Below are positions 1 through 8,479 of a DNA stretch of 64,000 nucleotides, piece after piece; position 1 is the stretch's first letter, and each line of letters starts with the position of its first letter. The position numbers were made by a program, and so were the translations under genes. The notes beneath the pieces are model-generated. The model did no database searches. It saw nothing but the letters and a program-made list of their open reading frames with translations, and had not been told where the DNA came from. The stretch is taken from positions 12,369 to 76,368 of the forward strand of contig CAZAOZ010000009.1 in NCBI GenBank assembly GCA_964486865.1, written 5' to 3'. Source of the DNA: Ga0077527 sp964486865 (lineage in GTDB: Bacteria > Pseudomonadota > Gammaproteobacteria > Burkholderiales > SG8-41).

Positions 1-885
1 CGGCGTGTTGGTCACCGGATCAAGCCCGGACCGGGCGAGCTGCTTTTTCACCTCGGGCGCGTGCATGAACTTCACGGTTTCGGCGTTGATGCGCTGGATG
101 ATCTCCGGCCGCACGCCCGCCGGCGCGAACAGGCCGTACCAGGTGTTGATGACGAGCTCGGGCATGCCGGCCTCACGCGTGGTCGGCACGTTGGGCAGCG
201 TAGGCACGCGCTCCGGCACCAGCACCGCCAGCCCGCGCAGCCGGCCGCTGTTGATGAAGGGGATGGTCGCGGGTACCGTCACCATCACCATTTCCGCTTC
301 ACCGCCGAGGATGTGAGTGAGCGCGATGCTCGCGCCCTTGTACGGTACGTGCAGGATATCGACCCTGGCCAGCGACTTGAACAGCTCGCCCGCCAGGTGG
401 TTGGAGGAACCGACGCCGCCGGAGCCGAAGCTCATCTTGCCGGGGTGGGCGCGGGCCAGCTTGATCAGTTCATTGAGATTTTTTGCCGGCACCGACGGAT
501 GGATGACCAGCACGTTGGGTACCGTGGACAGCAGCGAGATCGCGGTGAAGTCGCGCAGCGCGTCGTAGCCGAGCTTCTTGTAGAGACTGGGGCTGATGGC
601 GAGCGACGGGCTGGTCAGCAGCAGCGTGTAGCCGTCATTCGGCGCCTTGGCCGCCAGCTCGGCAGCGAGGTTGCCGCCGGCCCCCGGCCGGAAATCGGGC
701 ACCACCGGCTGGCCCAGCGCTGCGCCGAGTTTTTCCGCAACCAGCAGCCCGAGGATCTGCGAGGCGCCGGTCGGGAAGGCCACGATCAGGCGGGTGTTTT
801 TCTCGGGGTATTTCTGCGCTGCTGCGGGCAGCGGGAAAGCGCAGGCCAGCAGGGCTAGGTACAGCGAGGTTTTGGCGGCGGTCAT
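1..885 (-). CDS. Bug/TctC-family periplasmic substrate-binding protein (C-terminus cut by window edge)
   Basis: Bug receptors bind a carboxylate in the periplasm for a tripartite tricarboxylate transporter. The 295 visible residues begin with a signal peptide (about residues 1-23, ending LPAAAQ). The family landmarks follow in order: RLIVAFPTG, the DFRPGAGG loop, NDGYTLLLT and HVPYKGAS. The frame is still open at base 1, where the residues read VTNTP, a conserved spot near the C-terminus, so only a few tens of residues are missing. ATG at 885 has a GGGGGAG ribosome site about 7 bases upstream. No membrane subunits lie beside it, so it is probably an orphan receptor. The family is certain; the ligand is unknown. 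Confidence 0.93.
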   Translation of the reverse strand, partial: MTAAKTSLYLALLACAFPLPAAAQKYPEKNTRLIVAFPTGASQILGLLVAEKLGAALGQPVVPDFRPGAGGNLAAELAAKAPNDGYTLLLTSPSLAISPSLYKKLGYDALRDFTAISLLSTVPNVLVIHPSVPAKNLNELIKLARAHPGKMSFGSGGVGSSNHLAGELFKSLARVDILHVPYKGASIALTHILGGEAEMVMVTVPATIPFINSGRLRGLAVLVPERVPTLPNVPTTREAGMPELVINTWYGLFAPAGVRPEIIQRINAETVKFMHAPEVKKQLARSGLDPVTNTP

Positions 886-1035
886 GGCGGCTCTCCCCCT
901 ACAAGTAAAACGATTAACTTCACAGGTCCAGCTCCGGGGCCGGTTTTTTGTTCTCACGGCTTGCTCACTATACCGGCACAAAATATACCGCGGTCTGTGT
1001 TCTTAATCAGCAGTCGCCAACATAGGGGACAGCCT

Positions 1036-1065
1036 GTAGGGTGGGCAAAGCGTAGCGTGCCCACC
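1036..1065. repeat. Short palindromic intergenic repeat
   Basis: An imperfect palindrome of GTAGGGTGGGC and GTGCCCACC arms around an AAAGCGTAGC centre lies between two genes. Similar GTAGGGTGGGC...GTGCCCACC units are common intergenic repeats in proteobacteria. The rest of the roughly 200-base gap (886-1090) shows nothing else recognisable. Confidence 0.5.
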
Positions 1066-1090
1066 ATGCAATACTGAGCAATCCGAGAAT

Positions 1091-1720
1091 CTAGCCCGGT
1101 CTGCGCCACACGCTGGCCAGCCAGGGTTGCTGTTCCCGCGGCTGGCCTTCGGGCCGGTAATAGTGCGTCAGTTCAATGAAACCCGCCGCGCCCAAGTAGC
1201 CTTGCCAGGCTTCAAGATCGTGATAGACACCGTAACGCCCGCCGCTCCAGCCCGCATCATTGTGGCCGCGGGGGTTTGAGCTGAACAGCACGCCGCCGGG
1301 TTTCAGCGTGGTGTGCAGTTCGCGCAGCACGCGCGGCAACTCCTGGCCCGGCACATGAAAAAGGGCGGCATTGGCATAAACGCCGTCGAAATGCTGCGGC
1401 GGCAGATCCAGCTTCAGAAAATCCTGTTGCCAGACCGTGCAGCCGCTGTGCGCGCGCGCCATGGCGGCGAAGCGTGCGGAGCCTTCCAGACCGATGGCGG
1501 TATGACCGAGCGCTGCGAACACCTGGAGATCGCGCCCCGGCCCGCAACCGAAATCCAGGATCACATGCGGCGGCTCGCTGGTGATGTGCTCCAACAATGC
1601 CGCGATATTCTGGCTGACGTCGTGACCACGCGTGCCCCGCCAGAAATCTTCAGCGTTCTGCTCGTAATGTTGCAGCGTGACACTGGCGATTTTTTCCAGG
1701 TCCTGCGCAGGCAGTTTCAA
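1091..1720 (-). CDS. Class I SAM-dependent methyltransferase
   Basis: A 209-residue Rossmann-type methyltransferase. Motif I is clear (ILDFGCGPGRD, about residues 55-65). An acidic strand end follows (IGLEGS), then QDFLKLDLP and the post-motif FDGVYANAALFHVP with LRELHTTLKPGG. The methyl acceptor cannot be read from the sequence; the size and motifs fit small-molecule methylases of the Methyltransf_11/25 type. The start codon appears to be TTG at 1720, with an AGGAA ribosome site 5-8 bases upstream and no better in-frame ATG. It stands alone, followed at a distance on the same strand by the Bug gene. Confidence 0.8.
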   Translation of the reverse strand: MKLPAQDLEKIASVTLQHYEQNAEDFWRGTRGHDVSQNIAALLEHITSEPPHVILDFGCGPGRDLQVFAALGHTAIGLEGSARFAAMARAHSGCTVWQQDFLKLDLPPQHFDGVYANAALFHVPGQELPRVLRELHTTLKPGGVLFSSNPRGHNDAGWSGGRYGVYHDLEAWQGYLGAAGFIELTHYYRPEGQPREQQPWLASVWRRPG

Positions 1721-1802
1721 ATGCGTTTCCTGGGGCGATCAGAATATGGCGGCACTGACACCTGATGCTCCCACCAGTGGCAAGACCTGAACTGCCGGCC
1801 GT

Positions 1803-2792
1803 TCATCCGCCAAAGGTATAGCGGCTGCCGACGTTGGAGTAAACCACCTTGTCGGGCATCTTCTGGCGCAGCAGGTCGATGAAGCGCTCGCCGGTGCAAT
1901 GCATCGGCACGATCACGTCGGGGTTGAGCGCTTCGAGTTCCTTCAATGTGTGCTGCAGGTACTCCGCGTTCGCGGGCCCCAGGTGGAAGCCGCCCATCAC
2001 CGCATGCACCCGGTCAACGTTGGCCGCGGCCATCGCGCTCTTCACGGTGTTGATGATGCCGGTGTGACCGCAGGAGGAAATCACCACCAGGCCGCGGCCC
2101 TTGACGATGTAGCAGGTGGCGTGTTCATCGGGGTGAGTGTCCTTGACCAGCTTGCCTTCGCGCTCGGCCGCGGTGAAATGGTCGTCCACCACCAGCGAGC
2201 CGCCGGAAACTTCCTCGAAGGAGGTGCGCTCGATGTAGCCCGAGGTGAAGGGGCCGTCCAGCGCCTGCGGTTTGGGGCAGCACACCGGCAGCACCTTCTG
2301 CGCTTCGAGCGCCGCGCGGTCGAGTGTGCACCAGGGCATGGTTTCGCCGCCTTCCTTGACCCACTTGGTGCGGAAGATGGTCTCGCCGCCGACGTAGAGC
2401 GCGATGTCATCGCGCATCTGCCCGCGGTGCTGCTTCACGAATCCCTGCAGCCCGCCGAAATGGTCGAGGTGGCCGTGGCTGAGGATCAGGCCGTTGATCT
2501 TCGCGGGCTCGATGCCGAGCAGCTCGAAATTGCGGTTGATGATTTCCGGCGTGTAGCCGAAGTCGAGCACGTACTGTGCCTTGGCGCCGTTCTGTTCGGA
2601 AGTCAGATGCAGCGACAGGCCCCACTCGCAGGCGAAGGTACTCTCGGGGCGGCCCACGATGCGCCCGACATGCTCGATCTTCACGTGCGGATGCGACAGG
2701 CGCGGCAGGAAGCGCTCGTAACGGGAATCGACGAGGACGCGGACGGACAGGGCGTCAACGACGGGGGCTTTGAAGGGATTTGTGACGCTCAT
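1803..2792 (-). CDS. MBL-fold metallo-hydrolase (COG1237-like)
   Basis: A 329-residue metallo-beta-lactamase-fold protein. The zinc-site motif SHGHLDHFGG is at about residues 103-112. Further metal ligands are likely in SSCGHTG (about residue 240) and in the C-terminal VPMHCTG. Length and motif spacing resemble the COG1237 group, some members of which are annotated as dihydropterin-aminobenzene phosphate synthases; that label is only by resemblance. There is no signal peptide, so it is cytoplasmic. The ATG has a GAGGAG ribosome site. It is divergent from the Bug gene at 2983, and the 190-base gap between them should hold both promoters. Confidence 0.82.
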   Translation of the reverse strand: MSVTNPFKAPVVDALSVRVLVDSRYERFLPRLSHPHVKIEHVGRIVGRPESTFACEWGLSLHLTSEQNGAKAQYVLDFGYTPEIINRNFELLGIEPAKINGLILSHGHLDHFGGLQGFVKQHRGQMRDDIALYVGGETIFRTKWVKEGGETMPWCTLDRAALEAQKVLPVCCPKPQALDGPFTSGYIERTSFEEVSGGSLVVDDHFTAAEREGKLVKDTHPDEHATCYIVKGRGLVVISSCGHTGIINTVKSAMAAANVDRVHAVMGGFHLGPANAEYLQHTLKELEALNPDVIVPMHCTGERFIDLLRQKMPDKVVYSNVGSRYTFGG

Positions 2793-2982
2793 GACCGGAT
2801 CTCCTCAGAATCGGCAAAGTATCATTTAATCCGCAGCGCTGCCGTGCATACCGTATCCGGCAAGAATCGGGCTGCGTCCCCATGCCACTACGCTTACTCC
2901 GACCCCTGGCGTTGCCCGGGGTTGCTGCTATAGTCGCGACTCCTGTTCCGCCATTTGACGATCCTGACACAGGGAGGTCTGA

Positions 2983-3978
2983 ATGAACATCGTTTGGCAT
3001 GCCGTGGGTATCCTTCTGACGCTGGCCTCGGGCACAACCGCATCTTTTGCCGCGGCTCCTGCAAAAGACCCGGCCTCCGAGTATCCGAAACGACCGATAC
3101 GCATGGTGGTGCCGTTTCCGCCGGGAGGCGCGACGGATATCCTGGCGCGCGTCGTCGGCAAACGTCTGGCGGAAGTATGGAGCCAGAACGTGATCATCGA
3201 CAACCGGCCGGGCGCGGGCGGCACGCTGGGCGCGAACCTCGTCGCCAAAGCCAATATGGATGGTTATACGCTGTTGATGGGTACCAATGCTTCGCACGCG
3301 ATCGCGCCCAGCCTCTATGCGAATCTCGCATATGACCCGTTGAAAGACTTCGCGCCGATCACGCTGGTGGCGATCGTGCCACAGGTAGTGGTCGTGCATC
3401 CGGCGCTGCCGGTCAAGAACATCAAGGAACTGATCGCGCTGGCAAAGCAAAAGCCCGGCGAACTCAACTTCAGTTCCGCCGGGCAGGGCACACCGGGGCA
3501 TCTCGGCATGGAATTGTTCAAGATGATGACTGGCACCAACATGATTCATGTGCCGTATCAGGGCGGCGCGCCGGGACTGGCGGCGGTTGCCGGCGGTCAG
3601 GTGCAGTTCATGGCCGACAACATGAACTCCGCTCTGCCGTTCATCCGGGCGGGCCGTGTGCGCGCAATTGCTGTCACCAGCGCAAAGCGTTCAGGCGCGC
3701 TGCCCGAGATGCCGACAATCGCTGAGCAGGGCGTAACCGGCTTCGATTCCGGTTCGTGGTTCGGCATGTTCGCGCCAGCCGGCACGCCAGCCGCAATCGT
3801 GGCCAAGCTGCATGCCGAAACGGTGAAGACGCTGAATCTTCCGGACGTGAAACAGACGCTTGCGCAGCAGGGCGCGGAAGTCGGCGCAAATACGCCTGCA
3901 CAATTCACCGAACTGATCAGATCCGACATCACGCGCTGGACCAAGGTCATCAAGGCGGCGGGCGTGAAGGCCAATTAA
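2983..3978 (+). CDS. Bug/TctC-family substrate-binding protein
   Basis: A 331-residue receptor with an N-terminal hydrophobic signal segment (residues 1-25) and a slightly longer linker before the mature YPKRPIRMVVPFPPGG. Ligand-pocket landmarks are IIDNRPGAGG, MDGYTLLMG and IHVPYQGGAPG. The ATG is preceded by GGGAGGT at good distance. It is divergent from the MBL hydrolase at 1803-2792, which may process the same compound; that link is inference from position only. Confidence 0.94.
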   Translation: MNIVWHAVGILLTLASGTTASFAAAPAKDPASEYPKRPIRMVVPFPPGGATDILARVVGKRLAEVWSQNVIIDNRPGAGGTLGANLVAKANMDGYTLLMGTNASHAIAPSLYANLAYDPLKDFAPITLVAIVPQVVVVHPALPVKNIKELIALAKQKPGELNFSSAGQGTPGHLGMELFKMMTGTNMIHVPYQGGAPGLAAVAGGQVQFMADNMNSALPFIRAGRVRAIAVTSAKRSGALPEMPTIAEQGVTGFDSGSWFGMFAPAGTPAAIVAKLHAETVKTLNLPDVKQTLAQQGAEVGANTPAQFTELIRSDITRWTKVIKAAGVKAN

Positions 3979-3997
3979 AGGAAGCTCTGATTAAGTA

Positions 3998-4038
3998 GAT
4001 TCCGTTCATGGTTCGACAAGCTCGCCACGAACGGAATC
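3998..4038. repeat. Intergenic hairpin repeat
   Basis: Ten-base perfect arms GATTCCGTTC and GAACGGAATC enclose a centre containing GGTTCGACAAGCTCG. This type of GTTCGACAAGCTC palindrome is a frequent interspersed repeat in proteobacterial genomes. It lies between convergent genes and could also help terminate transcription, although no T-run follows it. Confidence 0.6.
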
Positions 4039-4060
4039 AACAACTTGCCGTTCGTTCTGC

Positions 4061-4714
4061 TCAGAGCACCCGCTTGATCTCCTGGTAGTCGCCGTTGGTT
4101 TTGAGCGTAACAGTGACTTCCGCGCCGGAACGGTTGCGCCAGAACCAGCCGTGCGTGCCGTCAAAGGCGGCCTGCAGCGTCCCGGCATCGCTGGTGGTGT
4201 TCCGGCCTTTGCCGTAACCGTGATAGAAGTCTTTTGGCGCGTTGACCGTATCCCCATGGGTGTCGTAGTTGACGGGCCCGCCCTGCGTGATCCATTCGTA
4301 GCGCACGCTGGCATCCTTGCGCATGGCGAGTTTGATTTCTGCGCCTTGCCCGGGTTTCAGCCGGACGGTCATGGTGTGTTGCTGGCCTGATGCTGTTGCT
4401 TTGGCGGGGCTGGCTGGCGGCATCGCGGCGGCCTGCTTTGCGGCGGGCGGCGCAGCCGGCACAGTCGCTTGCGGTTTTGATGCCGCAGGTGCGGCTTGCT
4501 CCGCTGCGGCTTCGGTCGACAGCGCCGTCTTGATCTCGCCCATTTTGGTGAGACCCAGCACGCGGCCGATGCCGGTCGGATCCATGCCATATTCGGCAGG
4601 CAAAACAGCGGTGACGAGCAGGCCGGCGGCGATCAGCGCGGCAACCGCAGTGGAACGCAGCAACCGCGCCGTGCCCGGCAGTTCAGCGCGTGTGGGAAGG
4701 TCGGTGTTGTACAT
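4061..4714 (-). CDS. Transmembrane anchor protein, HupE-associated
   Basis: A 217-residue protein with one membrane segment near residues 24-42 (AVAALIAAGLLVTAVL). An Ala/Pro/Lys-rich linker (about residues 68-110) follows, then a C-terminal globular part with the motif WFWRNRSG. Downstream of the HupE/UreJ gene and on the same strand, it matches what databases usually call a transmembrane anchor protein. The C-terminal part is probably periplasmic; its function is not known. It is separated from hupE by 63 bases that contain a short tandem array. The two genes are probably co-transcribed. Confidence 0.6.
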   Translation of the reverse strand: MYNTDLPTRAELPGTARLLRSTAVAALIAAGLLVTAVLPAEYGMDPTGIGRVLGLTKMGEIKTALSTEAAAEQAAPAASKPQATVPAAPPAAKQAAAMPPASPAKATASGQQHTMTVRLKPGQGAEIKLAMRKDASVRYEWITQGGPVNYDTHGDTVNAPKDFYHGYGKGRNTTSDAGTLQAAFDGTHGWFWRNRSGAEVTVTLKTNGDYQEIKRVL

Positions 4715-4742
4715 ATCGAATACTCCGCAGAATTCAGGTAAC

Positions 4743-4785
4743 GATCAGGAAAGAATCAGGGAACAATCAGGGAACAATCAGGAAA
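4743..4785. repeat. Short tandem array of AATCAGGGAAC units
   Basis: Roughly four imperfect copies of an 11-base unit (consensus AATCAGGGAAC) lie between the HupE-like gene and its partner, running into the 3' end of the HupE-like reading frame. It is probably replication slippage, with no other visible role. Confidence 0.6.
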
Positions 4786-5530
4786 CGAACAGGCCGGTGA
4801 GGTGGTAGCCGATCAGCATGAATCCGGCGCTCATCATCGCCACATTGGCGGTATAGGCGTGCCTGAAGAAACCCGCGGTACGGCGCCAGTAACCCATCGC
4901 AATCAAGAAGACGCCCAGCGCCAGCAACTGCCCAATCTCGACGCCGACGTTGAAGGCCAGCAGGTTGGGCAGCAGGCCGTCACGTGCGATCTCGTATTCC
5001 TGCACCTTGGCGGCCAGTCCAAAGCCATGGAACAAGCCGAAAATCAGGGTGGCTGCCCGGGTGTCGGGTTGCACGCCAAACCAGCGCTGATACGCGCCCA
5101 GGTTGTCGAGCGCCTTGTACACCACCGACAGGCCGATGATCGCATCGATCAGATAAGGGTTCACCTGCACGCCCGCATACACGCCATAGAGCATCGTGAC
5201 CGAATGGCCGACCGCGAACAGGCTGACGTAGAGCGCAATGTCTTTCAGCTTGTACAAGAAGAAGATCACGCCGGCGAGAAACAGCAGATGGTCGTAACCG
5301 GTGACCATGTGTTTTGCGCCGAGGTAGGTAAAGGGCAGCAGATGCGTGCCCGAGATTTCCTGGATATAGCCTTTGTCGCCATCGGCCACGCCATGGGCAT
5401 GAGCGGCCGCGTTGGCGAGCAGAAAGAACAGCGCGCCGACGAAGACATGCAGGACATGGCGGACGCGGGGCGGGTGCGCTGAGCGCAGCAGCCCGGGGAA
5501 CCATCCGGGGAGCAGAATATTCATGAACAT
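4778..5530 (-). CDS. HupE/UreJ-family membrane protein
   Basis: A 250-residue polytopic protein of the HupE/UreJ_2 type. After an N-terminal hydrophobic segment there is an HAHG motif at about residues 44-47, followed by the family signature GAKHMVTGYDHLLFL and helices with conserved His (VGHSVTM, FGLFHGFGLA) and GVEIGQ. Family members are implicated in nickel or cobalt uptake or in hydrogenase/urease maturation, but no such enzymes are visible here, so the metal role is inference. Two in-frame ATG codons (5530, 5524) are possible starts. The gene heads a likely two-gene unit with the anchor protein at 4061. Confidence 0.82.
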   Translation of the reverse strand: MFMNILLPGWFPGLLRSAHPPRVRHVLHVFVGALFFLLANAAAHAHGVADGDKGYIQEISGTHLLPFTYLGAKHMVTGYDHLLFLAGVIFFLYKLKDIALYVSLFAVGHSVTMLYGVYAGVQVNPYLIDAIIGLSVVYKALDNLGAYQRWFGVQPDTRAATLIFGLFHGFGLAAKVQEYEIARDGLLPNLLAFNVGVEIGQLLALGVFLIAMGYWRRTAGFFRHAYTANVAMMSAGFMLIGYHLTGLFVS

Positions 5531-5711
5531 TTCCGATGCAGTTGAGTCAGGGGCCTGGGCGACCGCGATGATGCCTGATCAGCCGTCACTAAAACAGTGT
5601 TTTAATGTCTGAAGTGACCCCGTTTTTTCCGGAAAAATTACACTATCCCCATTTCTTGCGGTTATGATTTCCCCCAGTTCCGCCAAAAAACATCTACCGG
5701 AGGAGAAAGTC

Positions 5712-6689
5712 ATGCTGAGGACCACTTTCCGCGCGGCGCTCGTTTGCGCCGCGGCCGTATCCGCGCTTGCCGCAGGCCCTGTCGCGGCCCAGCCGTTCCC
5801 CAACAAGATCCTGCGCGTCGTCAATCCCAACGCGCCCGGCGGCAACAGCGACGTGCTGTTCCGGCTGCTCGCGCCCAAGATGGGCGAGGTGCTCGGCCAG
5901 CAGCTGGTCGTCGATTACCGGCCCGGCGCCGGCGGCAACATCGGCGCGGAAGTGGTGGCGCGCGCGGCACCCGACGGCTACACCACGCTGATCGCGGCGG
6001 CGAGCTTTCTGATCAACCCTTCGATGCTGAAGAGCCTGCCCTTCGACGCGGAGAAGGATTTCACGCCGCTCGGCGTCATCGTCGACATCCCGGCAGGGCT
6101 GGTGGTGCATCCCTCGCTGCCGGTGAAAACCGCGCAGGACCTCATTGCGCTCGCCAAACAGCGGCCGGGCCAGCTCAACTTCTCCAGCTCCGGCCAGGGC
6201 GCGCTGGGCCATCTCTCGGGCGCGTTGCTGAACGCCACGGCCGGCATCAAGGCGGTGCACATTCCCTACAAGGGCGCGGGCCCGTCGATCATCGACCTCG
6301 TTGCCGGCCATGTGGAGTTTTCATTCGTCAGCATCCCGGCGATCAGCGGTCACCTGCAGAGCGGACGGCTGCGCATGATCGCGCAGTGCGGCGAGAAGCG
6401 CTTCGTGTCCTTCCCCAACGTGCCGACCATGGTCGAATCGGGCGTGAAGGATTTCGTCGTCACCAGCCCTTTCAGCTACCTCGGCCCCGCGGGCATCCCG
6501 CAGCCCATCGTCACCCGGCTCAACGGCGCGCTGCGCGCGGCGCTCACCGACGCGAAGAACAATCAATCGCTCATCGACAGCGGTGCGCAGCCCGTCGGCA
6601 ACACGCCGGTGGAACACGCAGCGCTGATCAAGTCCGAGATCGCCAAGTGGAAAAAGGTGGCGCTGGCGGCGGGGTTGAAGCCGCAGTAA
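5712..6689 (+). CDS. Bug/TctC-family substrate-binding protein
   Basis: A 325-residue receptor. The ATG at 5712 is chosen over an in-frame ATG 48 bases earlier because GGAGGAG sits just upstream of it and a clean signal peptide begins there (residues 1-26, ending GPVAAQ). Landmarks are VVNPNAPGG, VVDYRPGAGG, PDGYTTLIA and VHIPYKGAGPS. The first strand reads NPNAPGG rather than the usual VPFxxGG, a local divergence in the ligand pocket. It stands alone. Confidence 0.93.
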   Translation: MLRTTFRAALVCAAAVSALAAGPVAAQPFPNKILRVVNPNAPGGNSDVLFRLLAPKMGEVLGQQLVVDYRPGAGGNIGAEVVARAAPDGYTTLIAAASFLINPSMLKSLPFDAEKDFTPLGVIVDIPAGLVVHPSLPVKTAQDLIALAKQRPGQLNFSSSGQGALGHLSGALLNATAGIKAVHIPYKGAGPSIIDLVAGHVEFSFVSIPAISGHLQSGRLRMIAQCGEKRFVSFPNVPTMVESGVKDFVVTSPFSYLGPAGIPQPIVTRLNGALRAALTDAKNNQSLIDSGAQPVGNTPVEHAALIKSEIAKWKKVALAAGLKPQ

Positions 6690-6750
6690 GCGGCGGGCGG
6701 GTGACCGGCGAACGGCCATTTCGTTGCGCGCCCGAAAAACAGGCGTGCGA

Positions 6751-7053
6751 CTACGCCTCGACCGCCTCCGTGTGCAGCTTCAGTCCCAGCGCCTTGCACA
6801 CTTTCATGACGGTCGCGAAACTCGGATTGCCTTCCGGAGACAGCGCCTTGTACAGCCCTTCGCGGGTGAGGCCTGTTTCACGTGCGAGCTGCATCATGCC
6901 GCGCGCGCGGGCGATGTCGCCAAGTGCGGCGATCACCAGCGCCGGATCGCCATCGGATTCATCAATCGCAGCTTGCATATACAGCGCGCACTCCTGTTCG
7001 GTCTTCAGGTAGGCTGCGGCGTCGTAAGGGCGTGTAGTCATTTTTTTGGCCAT
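6751..7053 (-). CDS. HigA-type antitoxin (COG3636-like)
   Basis: A 100-residue antitoxin partner of the toxin at 7063-7359. It begins TTRPYDAAAYLKT, typical of this antidote family. A helix-turn-helix follows at about residues 52-90 (LARETGLTREGLYKAL then PSFATVMKVCKALG). It should neutralise the toxin and repress the operon. It lies nine bases after the toxin gene, in the toxin-first order seen for HigBA. Confidence 0.85.
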   Translation of the reverse strand: MAKKMTTRPYDAAAYLKTEQECALYMQAAIDESDGDPALVIAALGDIARARGMMQLARETGLTREGLYKALSPEGNPSFATVMKVCKALGLKLHTEAVEA

Positions 7054-7062
7054 GATGATCTC

Positions 7063-7359
7063 CTACAGCATGCGCGCCAGCTTCAGCGCAGTTTTGATGT
7101 CTTTGTCCTGCGTCGGTTTGGCGCCGCCCGCCAGCAGGATGACCAGCAGCGCGCCGCGCTTCACGTAATAAACCCGATAACCGGGGCCGTAATCGATGCG
7201 CATTTCCGTAACGCCTTCGCCCACCGGCTTCACATCGCCGGGGTTTCCGTACCGCAGCCGGAGAATTCGCGCTTGTATCCGCGTCCGCGCCTGTGCATCG
7301 CGCAAGGACTCAAGCCATGCCGAAAACTCCAGCGTTTCGCGGATTTCGATCACGAACAA
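7063..7359 (-). CDS. RelE/HigB-type toxin (COG3657-like, phage Gp49 family)
   Basis: A 98-residue toxin of the RelE/ParE superfamily. It has the small-protein pattern FSAWLESLRDAQARTRIQARI, then GDVKPVGEGVTEMRIDYGPGYRVYY and LLAGGAKPTQDKDI, which matches the Gp49-like addiction toxins thought to cleave mRNA at the ribosome. It is the first gene of a two-gene unit with the HTH antitoxin at 6751-7053. Confidence 0.86.
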   Translation of the reverse strand: MFVIEIRETLEFSAWLESLRDAQARTRIQARILRLRYGNPGDVKPVGEGVTEMRIDYGPGYRVYYVKRGALLVILLAGGAKPTQDKDIKTALKLARML

Positions 7360-7433
7360 AGTGTAATCTATGGTTTACACGCGCGCAACCAGCCGGCTTG
7401 ACCAAGCGTGTCACGGGTATCGCAGAACCCGGG

Positions 7434-7757
7434 TCAAGCGATACCGGTAAACACCGCGAGCGAGCGGTTGACCTTGAGCATCGTTGCATCGTCGAGGCGG
7501 CCGATTACGCCGCCCACCCGCTCACGCGGCACTGACAGGATCTTGTCGATCTGGATCTGCGAGATGGTTTGCAGGCCGTTATCCGGCCCCGGGTCCACCG
7601 TGATGCGGAAGATGGGGGCGTTGCGCAGCCCGCTGGTCACCAGGCACAACGCAACGCTGGGCAGTTCGTCGAACAGATCCGACTGGATGACCAGCGCAGG
7701 GCGCGGTTTGCCGTAATCGCCAGGCGCTGCAACGGTAACGAAGTCACCGCGCCGCAT
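7434..7757 (-). CDS. MazF/PemK-family toxin
   Basis: A 107-residue endoribonuclease toxin. It opens MRRGDFVTVAAPGDYGKPRPALVIQ, the typical PemK strand, and continues with the SQIQIDKILSV segment and LDDATMLKVNRSLAVFTG. It overlaps the 3' end of the antitoxin gene by 14 bases, so the two are translationally coupled. It lies directly downstream of another TA module on the same strand. Confidence 0.88.
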   Translation of the reverse strand: MRRGDFVTVAAPGDYGKPRPALVIQSDLFDELPSVALCLVTSGLRNAPIFRITVDPGPDNGLQTISQIQIDKILSVPRERVGGVIGRLDDATMLKVNRSLAVFTGIA

Positions 7758-7956
7758 CGTCTTTCCACGCCGCGACCTGGCCGATGAACTCTAGGGCTTC
7801 GGTTTCTGCAGGGTCGCCACGCAGCAGTGCCGACTGACGGCGGCACTCCGCAGCGAAAACCGGCGAGCGCGTGTCGGGCACCCAGAGCTGCACCAGCCGC
7901 AAGCCCGCGGCGCGTTGCCGCACGCGATAATTTTTCATGCGTTCGTTGACTTCCAT
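7744..7956 (-). CDS. MazE-family antitoxin (DUF3018-like)
   Basis: A 70-residue antitoxin. The frame is open further upstream, but ATG at 7956 gives the family-typical start MEVNERMKNYRVRQRAAGLR and has a GGAGGC ribosome site. The body LVQLWVPDTRSPVFAAECRRQ is characteristic of antitoxins paired with PemK toxins. It is the first gene of the antitoxin-toxin unit. Confidence 0.82.
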   Translation of the reverse strand: MEVNERMKNYRVRQRAAGLRLVQLWVPDTRSPVFAAECRRQSALLRGDPAETEALEFIGQVAAWKDDAAR

Positions 7957-8045
7957 GGCGCCTCCGTAACATGTTACCGATCTATGTGACGGCATCATAT
8001 CATTGCAACTGCGAGGCAGGCGCAACGGTTTGCCTGATGACGGCA

Positions 8046-8095
8046 CGGTCGCGGAAAATATAATCAACCTATTGATTTTATTATATATTTTTATT
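8046..8095 (-). repeat. AT-rich interspersed motif, copy 1
   Basis: Read on the minus strand it contains TAATAAAATCAATAGGTTGA. It belongs to a set of AT-rich short sequences with core AATAAAAACAACAGGTTAY scattered through this GC-rich window (see the finding at 63847). It lies in the gap between the MazE gene and a decayed aminotransferase. Confidence 0.45.
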
Positions 8096-8115
8096 CGCCA
8101 AGATGAATATCGAAT

Positions 8116-8292
8116 TCAGGCGGGCACCCCAAACTTCCGTCGACAAACCTCCGCCAGCGCCGCAACGCCCTGGTTGATTTCCTCGTGGCCCAGGTTGGCG
8201 AAGCACAGCCGCAGGCGGCTCTTCGCGTGTGCCTTGTTCACCGACCATTCCGGCCCGGGATTGATGGCGACGCCCACGGCCTGCGCGATGGT
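8116..8292 (-). pseudogene. Remnant of a PLP-dependent aminotransferase (C-terminal 58 residues)
   Basis: Fifty-eight codons plus stop encode the very end of a fold-type I aminotransferase (GVAINPGPEWSVNK, RLRLCFANLGHEEINQGV). The same segment occurs in the longer remnant at 19147-19485, mostly identical at DNA level. Upstream of 8292 the homology stops abruptly. The rest of the enzyme, including the PLP lysine, is absent, so this is dead. From 8293 to 8479 there is no gene; the promoter of the next Bug gene should be there. Confidence 0.75.
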
Positions 8293-8479
8293 CTTAGAGC
8301 GGCAGCGGAATGGGGCTTCGTCCCCATATCAGCCAGTAATTTCATCAATTATTCCCGAAACGGGAATTACCGCCTTGCAATTCCCGTCTTACCCAAAGGC
8401 ACCGGGCTAAAGTGTTAAAGTTTGCTGCACCACGGGGCCTCAATGCCGTCCGCCCCAACTGATCCGAAAGTAATGCGCC

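Noticed and set aside
1899..2933. Long open frame of 344 codons on the plus strand
   Set aside because: Antisense to the MBL hydrolase; low-complexity His/Arg/Ala-rich product typical of GC-rich shadow frames.
5744..7012. Open frame of 422 codons over the Bug gene and antitoxin
   Set aside because: Arg/Gly-rich shadow of the Bug gene at 5712 in another frame, with no recognisable domain.
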